A DNA stretch of 64,000 nucleotides, from the NCBI RefSeq assembly GCF_902459555.1, contig NZ_CABPSM010000006.1, positions 186,001 to 250,000 of the forward strand, written 5' to 3'. A model generated the notes under the pieces. It was not told where the DNA came from. It was given only the letters and a program-made list of their open reading frames with translations, and searched no databases. The DNA comes from Pandoraea horticolens (GTDB lineage Bacteria > Pseudomonadota > Gammaproteobacteria > Burkholderiales > Burkholderiaceae). Positions 59,375 through 64,000 of this stretch are shown one piece after another (the stretch's first letter is position 1; the number at the start of each line of letters is the position of its first letter). The position numbers were made by a program, and so were the translations under genes.

Positions 59375-60373
59375 TCACGACGGTTGCGAGATGGTCCGGA
59401 AGAACCGGCTGCGCGCCACCAGTTCGCCCACCAGACCGCGCCGGAAGGCCAGCACGCAGATGATGAAGATCGCGCCGATAACGATGGTCACCGACTCGCC
59501 AAGCGTCTGGAACCAGGGCACGCCGGTAACCGTCGCGAGCCAGTTGCCGATATCGCCGAGTTTGTTCTCCAGCACGATGATCACCACCGCGCCGACAACC
59601 GGCCCGAGCATAGTCCCCAGACCGCCCACGAGCGTCATCAGGATCACCATGCCCGACATGGTCCAGTGCACGTCCGTCAGCGTCTCGAAGCCCAGCACCA
59701 CCGTCTTGGTCGACCCGGCCAGTGCCGCCAGCGTCGCCGAGAGCACGAACGCCAGCAGCTTGAAGCGATCGACGTCGTAACCCAGCGAAATTGCCCGCGG
59801 CTCGTTCTCCTTGATCGCCTTGAGCACCTGACCGAACGGCGAGTGCACAATGCGCATGATGAGCAGGAAGCCCAGCGCACAAATGGCCAGCACCACGTAG
59901 TACAGCGTGAGGTCGGAATCGAGCGGCAGCACGCCGAAGAGACTGCCGCGCGGCACGCCTTGCAGGCCGTCTTCGCCGCCCGTGAACGGCGCTTGCAGAC
60001 AGAGGAAGTACAGCATCTGCGCCAGTGCCAGCGTAATCATCGCGAAGTAGATCCCCTGGCGTCGAATCGCGAGCAGGCCAATGACAAGGCCCAGCACCGC
60101 CCCGGCGATCACCCCCGCGAGAATGCCGATCTCCGGAGTGAATCCCAGATTGCGGATGGCGTAGCCGGTGATATAGCCTGCGCTGCCGAAAAACGCCGCG
60201 TGGCCGAACGACAGCAGCCCCGTGAAGCCCAGCAGCAGATTGAACGCGCAGGCGAACAGCGCGAAGCACAGCACCTTCATGACGAAGACCGGGTAGGCGC
60301 CGGCGAACGGCGCGACGATCAGCGCGAGCAGCAGAAGGGTATAAAGCACCCGTTGTTGCGTCTGTTGTTGCAT
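59375..60373 (-). CDS. livM: Branched-chain amino acid-type ABC transporter permease LivM (second system)
   Basis: The start MQQQTQQRVLYTLLLLALIVAPFAGAYPVFVMKVLCFALFACAFNLLLGFTGLLSFGHAAFFGSAGYI at 60373 (332 aa) is the LivM pattern; the long upstream frame overlaps livH and is rejected. About nine membrane helices; MVILMTLVGGLGTMLGPVVGAVVIIVLE near residue 270 is the coupling region conserved in this family. It partners LivH encoded 11 bases upstream. Confidence 0.96.
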   Translation of the reverse strand: MQQQTQQRVLYTLLLLALIVAPFAGAYPVFVMKVLCFALFACAFNLLLGFTGLLSFGHAAFFGSAGYITGYAIRNLGFTPEIGILAGVIAGAVLGLVIGLLAIRRQGIYFAMITLALAQMLYFLCLQAPFTGGEDGLQGVPRGSLFGVLPLDSDLTLYYVVLAICALGFLLIMRIVHSPFGQVLKAIKENEPRAISLGYDVDRFKLLAFVLSATLAALAGSTKTVVLGFETLTDVHWTMSGMVILMTLVGGLGTMLGPVVGAVVIIVLENKLGDIGNWLATVTGVPWFQTLGESVTIVIGAIFIICVLAFRRGLVGELVARSRFFRTISQPS

Positions 60374-60384
60374 GGTTCTGCCCC

Positions 60385-61269
60385 TTACTTTTGTTTGCCG
60401 AACAGCCCAGCCGGGCGCAGCAGCAACACGATCACCATGATGACGAACACCACGGTCGCGGACGCTTCCGGGTAAAACACCTTGGTAAAGCCTTCGATCA
60501 CGCCGAGCATCAGACCGGTCACGATCGAGCCCATGATGGAGCCCATGCCGCCGATCACGACCACCGCAAACACGGTGATGATCATCGACTGCCCCATGAG
60601 CGGCGAGATCTGGATGACCGGCGCGGCGAGCACCCCGGCGAACGCGGCCAGCGCGACACCGAAGCCATACGTCAGCGTAATCATAAGCGGGACGTTCACA
60701 CCGAACGCTTCCACCAGCTTCGGGTTCTCCGTGCCGGCACGCAGATACGCCCCGATCTTCGTCTTCTCGATGACGAACCACGTCAGGAAGCACACGATGA
60801 GCGACGCCACCACCACCCACGCACGGTAATTCGGCATGAACATGAAGCCGAGGTTGGTGGCGCCGGAGAGCGCCTCGGGGGCGTCGAAGGGCTGGCCCGA
60901 CACGCCGTAGATCGAACGGAATACGCCCTCGAGCACGAGCGTGATGCCGAACGTGAGCAGCAGGCCGTACAGGTGATCGAGTTTGTAAATCCAGCGCAGC
61001 ATGGTGCGCTCGATGACAATGCCGATGACGCCTACCACGAAGGGGGCGAGAATCAGCATGACCCAGTAATTGAGGCCGAGATAGTTGCCGCCCATCCAGG
61101 CAAGCATGGCGCCCAGCATGAACAACGCGCCGTGCGCGAAATTGATCACGTTGAGCAAACCGAAAATCACCGCCAAGCCGAGGCTCAGCATGGCGTAGAA
61201 CGAGCCGTTCACCAGTCCCAGCAGCAGTTGGCTCAACAGCGCCGGCAGGGGGATGCCTAGAAATTCCAT
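60385..61269 (-). CDS. livH: Branched-chain amino acid-type ABC transporter permease LivH (second system)
   Basis: The start MEFLGIPLPALLSQLLLGLVNGSFYAMLSLGLAVIFGLLNVINFAHGALFMLGA at 61269 (294 aa) is the standard LivH N-terminus. About eight membrane helices; the coupling helix region is IGGMGSIMGSIVTGLMLGVIEGF. Length and sequence are typical, unlike the larger LivH of the first system. It lies 81 bases after the binding-protein gene. Confidence 0.96.
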   Translation of the reverse strand: MEFLGIPLPALLSQLLLGLVNGSFYAMLSLGLAVIFGLLNVINFAHGALFMLGAMLAWMGGNYLGLNYWVMLILAPFVVGVIGIVIERTMLRWIYKLDHLYGLLLTFGITLVLEGVFRSIYGVSGQPFDAPEALSGATNLGFMFMPNYRAWVVVASLIVCFLTWFVIEKTKIGAYLRAGTENPKLVEAFGVNVPLMITLTYGFGVALAAFAGVLAAPVIQISPLMGQSMIITVFAVVVIGGMGSIMGSIVTGLMLGVIEGFTKVFYPEASATVVFVIMVIVLLLRPAGLFGKQK

Positions 61270-61350
61270 CGAAATCGATTCTCTGGGAGAAAGGTCGCGA
61301 CGGGACACACGTCCCGCCGCTTTCGTTGCATCGCTTTCAGATCGCGCCGA

Positions 61351-62553
61351 TTACTTCGGGAGCTTGCAGGTCGATTCCGCCTCGGTGGTGAAGGCCTTCT
61401 CACCCGGAATCGTGGCCACGACCTTGTAGTAGTCCCACGGCGACTTCGATTCCGCCTTCGACTTCACCTGCATCAGGTACATGTCGTGGATCATCGTGCC
61501 GTCGCGGCGGATATAACCCTTGCTGAACATGTCGTCGATCTTGATCTTGTGCAGTTGCTCCATGACCTTGTCGGCATCGGTGGTGCCGGCGGCCTGCACT
61601 GCCTTCAGATAGGTCGTCGCTGCCGAATAGTCGCCGGCCTGCAGGCTCGACGGCATCTTCTTCATCTTGTCGAAGTAGCGCTTGGCGAAAGCACGGGTCT
61701 TGTCGTTTTTATCCCAGTACCAGCTATCGGTCAGGTACATACCCTCGGTGTTATCCAGACCGAGCGAGTGAATGTCGTTGATGAACACGAGCAGACCGGC
61801 GATCTGCATCTTGCCCTTGATGCCGAACTCCTTCGCGGCCTTGATCGCATTGATGGTGTCGCCACCGGCGTTAGCCAGGCCCAGCACCTGCGCGCCCGAC
61901 GATTGCGCCTGCAGCAGATACGACGAGAAGTCGGACGCCGAGAGCGGGTGACGTACCTGCCCCTTCACCGTGCCGCCGTTGGCCTTGACCACGTCGGCCG
62001 TTGCCTTCTCCAGCGCGTGACCGAACGCATAATCGGCCGTCAGGAAGAACCACGACTTGCCGCCCGCCTTGACGACGGCCGAACCCGTGCCGCGTGCGAG
62101 CGCGACGGTATCGTAGGCGTAGTGCACGCCATACGGCTGGCACTGGTCGTTCGTCAGCGCATCCGAACCGGCGCCCACGTTGATGTAGACCTTCTTCTTC
62201 TCGGCCGAGACCTTGTTCATCGCCAGACCGGTACCCGAGTTGGTACCGCCGATGAGCATGTCAACGCCGCCACGGTCGAACCATTCGCGCGCTTTCGACG
62301 CCGCAACGTCCGCCTTGTTCTGGTGATCGGCGGTGACCAGTTCGATCGGCTTGCCGAGGACCTTGCCGCCGAAATCGGCGATGGCCATCTTGATGGCTTC
62401 CGCACCACCTTGCCCGTCGATATCGGTGTACAGGCCCGACATATCGGTAATGAAACCGATCTTCACCGTATTGCCATCGGCATGGGCCTGCGAGGCCATT
62501 GCCGCAAAACCGAACGCCGCCGCAACGGCCAACGCCTTCATCCGCATCGTCAT
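61351..62553 (-). CDS. Periplasmic branched-chain amino acid-type substrate-binding protein (second system)
   Basis: This 400-aa protein starts MTMRMKALAVAAAFGFAAMASQAHADGNTVKIGFITDMSGLYTDIDGQGGAEAIKMA; GGAG lies six bases before the ATG and the signal is cleaved after AHA (residue about 25). It is a type I periplasmic binding fold (Peripla_BP_6) with GVDMLIGGTNSGTGLAMNKV and KSWFFLTADYAFGHALE. This subgroup is often linked to aromatic or amide substrates rather than leucine. The ligand is not known. Confidence 0.94.
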   Translation of the reverse strand: MTMRMKALAVAAAFGFAAMASQAHADGNTVKIGFITDMSGLYTDIDGQGGAEAIKMAIADFGGKVLGKPIELVTADHQNKADVAASKAREWFDRGGVDMLIGGTNSGTGLAMNKVSAEKKKVYINVGAGSDALTNDQCQPYGVHYAYDTVALARGTGSAVVKAGGKSWFFLTADYAFGHALEKATADVVKANGGTVKGQVRHPLSASDFSSYLLQAQSSGAQVLGLANAGGDTINAIKAAKEFGIKGKMQIAGLLVFINDIHSLGLDNTEGMYLTDSWYWDKNDKTRAFAKRYFDKMKKMPSSLQAGDYSAATTYLKAVQAAGTTDADKVMEQLHKIKIDDMFSKGYIRRDGTMIHDMYLMQVKSKAESKSPWDYYKVVATIPGEKAFTTEAESTCKLPK

Positions 62554-62625
62554 CTTCGTCTCCTTCGTGGATTTGATCGCCTGGGTCCATCGCCCGGAAC
62601 GCGTGTGTGCGCCGGGTAGCTCACC

Positions 62626-63411
62626 TCATACGCCCAACAACTCGTGCAGCACCGGCATCTTCGTCTCCAGCTCCTGAGCGCCGAAGCGCTCCACGATCTT
62701 GCCGTGCTCCATCACGTAGAAGCGATCGGCCAGCGGAGCCGCAAAACGGAAATTCTGTTCCACCATCACGATGGTGTAGCCCCGCGCCTTGAGCGTGGTA
62801 ATCATGCGCGCCAACGTCTGCACGATCACCGGCGCAAGACCTTCGGAGATTTCATCGAGCAGCAGCAGGTTGGCCCCCGTGCGCAGAATGCGCGCCACGG
62901 CCAGCATCTGCTGTTCGCCACCGGACAAACGCGTGCCCTGACTGTGACGCCGCTCTTTCAGGTTGGGGAACATGTCGTAGATCTCGTCGAGCGACATGCC
63001 TTGCCCGCCATCGTCGCGACGATTCCCGCTCACGCCGATATACGGCGGCAGCAGCAGGTTTTCCTCGCACGACAGGCTCGCGAAAATGCCGCGTTCTTCG
63101 GGGCAATAGCCTACGCCGTGGTGTGCAACTTTATACGTCGGCAAGTGAATCGTTTCTTCCCCGCCGATGCGAATCGACCCCTGACGCTGTCCGGTCAGGC
63201 CCATGATGGCGCGCAGTGTCGTGGTGCGTCCGGCGCCGTTACGCCCGAGCAGCGTGACGACCTCGCCACGCCCCACCGTCAGATCGACGCCATGCAGAAT
63301 GTGCGATTCGCCGTACCACGCCTGAAGTCCTTCGACTTCCAGTGCCGGTACGTTCGAGCCTCCCTTCCCACTACCGTTGCCGCCTCCATTCCCGTACATA
63401 GCCGTCCTCAC
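62626..63411 (-). CDS. livF: Branched-chain amino acid-type ABC transporter ATPase LivF (second system)
   Basis: This 261-aa ABC ATPase opens with a GTG overlapping the livG stop (GTGA) and a Gly/Ser-rich lead of about 20 residues; an ATG four codons later is possible. The P-loop reads GRNGAGRTTTLRAIMG, with Arg in place of the Walker A Lys. The signature LSGGEQQMLAVARIL and Walker B LLLLDEISEGLAPVIV are intact. The end MPVLHELLGV is typical. It forms the ATPase pair with LivG. Confidence 0.93.
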   Translation of the reverse strand: MRTAMYGNGGGNGSGKGGSNVPALEVEGLQAWYGESHILHGVDLTVGRGEVVTLLGRNGAGRTTTLRAIMGLTGQRQGSIRIGGEETIHLPTYKVAHHGVGYCPEERGIFASLSCEENLLLPPYIGVSGNRRDDGGQGMSLDEIYDMFPNLKERRHSQGTRLSGGEQQMLAVARILRTGANLLLLDEISEGLAPVIVQTLARMITTLKARGYTIVMVEQNFRFAAPLADRFYVMEHGKIVERFGAQELETKMPVLHELLGV

Positions 63412-64000
63412 CCGTGGGCTCCCTGCATTTCGCCGTCCGCGGTGCCCATATAGGCTTCCATCACCTGCGGATTCTTCGAGACTTCGTGATACGGGCCTTC
63501 GGCGAGCACCTCGCCGCGCTGAAGCACGGTGATGGTGTCGGAGATACCCGCGATCACATTCATGTTGTGCTCGACCATCAGAATCGTGCGACCTGCCGAC
63601 ACTTTCTTGATGAGTGCGGTGACACGATCGACGTCTTCGTGGCCCATACCTTGCGTGGGCTCGTCGAGCAACATTAGTTCGGGCTCCATAGCAAGTGTGG
63701 TTGCAATTTCGAGCGCGCGCTTGCGGCCGTACGGCAGCTCCACGGTGAGCGTATTGGCGAACTCGGTAAGACCGACCTCGGCGAGCAGTTCCATCGCACG
63801 GGTGTCGAGCTTGCGCAATGTGCGGTTGCTGCGCCAGAAGTGGAACGCGGTGCCAAGGTTGCGTTGCAGACCGATGCGCACGTTCTCGAGCACGGTGAGG
63901 TGCGGGAACACGGCAGAGATCTGAAACGAGCGGATGATGCCGCGACGCGCAATTTGCGCCGGCGCTTCGCGGGTGATGTCTTCACCGTTGAAGGTAATCG
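63408..64000 (-). CDS. livG: Branched-chain amino acid-type ABC transporter ATPase LivG (second system, N-terminus outside window)
   Basis: The gene continues beyond position 64000; about 197 C-terminal codons are visible. Reading from the edge gives ITFNGEDITREAPAQIARRGIIRSFQISAVFPHLTVLENVRIGLQ, the Q-loop region. Then come the signature LPYGRKRALEIATTLAME, Walker B LMLLDEPTQGM and the switch His in VEHNMNVIAGISDTITVL. The Walker A motif lies outside. The stop overlaps the livF GTG by two bases. Confidence 0.94.
   Translation of the reverse strand, partial: ITFNGEDITREAPAQIARRGIIRSFQISAVFPHLTVLENVRIGLQRNLGTAFHFWRSNRTLRKLDTRAMELLAEVGLTEFANTLTVELPYGRKRALEIATTLAMEPELMLLDEPTQGMGHEDVDRVTALIKKVSAGRTILMVEHNMNVIAGISDTITVLQRGEVLAEGPYHEVSKNPQVMEAYMGTADGEMQGAHG

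Overview
The window is a 64-kb piece of a high-GC betaproteobacterial chromosome. It is most likely from the Burkholderiaceae, and a Pandoraea- or Burkholderia-like genome fits best. That assignment is inferred from gene order (flhDC-motAB-che-flhBAFG-fliA-flg on one side; atp-parBA-rsmG-mnmG on the other) and from protein style, not from a database search. Nearly all genes lie on the minus strand; only flgA, flgM and flgN lie on the plus strand.

1-32 kb is a motility and chemotaxis island. Reading along the minus strand from about 32 kb down, it runs: flhDC (master regulator), motAB (stator), cheY-cheA-cheW, three chemoreceptor genes, cheR-cheD-cheB-cheY-cheZ, flhB-flhA-flhF-flhG-fliA (export gate, placement GTPase and its partner, sigma-28), a broken hicB antitoxin gene, then the divergent pair flgA-flgM-flgN (plus) and flgBCDEFGHIJ (minus, running off the left edge). 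A clear sigma-28 promoter precedes flgM.

32-36 kb holds a long flhDC upstream region, a Bcr/CflA-type drug exporter and an AMP-forming acyl-CoA synthetase with a palindromic operator upstream.

36-43.6 kb is the complete atpIBEFHAGDC operon, with a good sigma-70 promoter before atpI and a rho-independent terminator after atpC. Then come an anion permease, parB, parA, a lipocalin, rsmG and mnmG.

50.1-51.8 kb is the most interesting stretch. A 1.7-kb gene-free region holds at least six parS-like ParB sites, most set in roughly 233-bp tandem repeats, followed by a cluster of DnaA boxes. This looks like the chromosomal origin (oriC) with its centromere, placed beside mnmG as in E. coli. A perfect parS also lies inside mnmG.

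51.8-64 kb carries two branched-chain-amino-acid-type (Liv/HAAT) ABC importers. The first has livF, a fused livM-livG, livH, a MarR/HpaR-like regulator and a binding protein. A TSUP-family permease separates it from the second importer (livM, livH, binding protein, livF, livG), which runs off the right edge. No rRNA, tRNA, CRISPR array, prophage or insertion sequence was seen.
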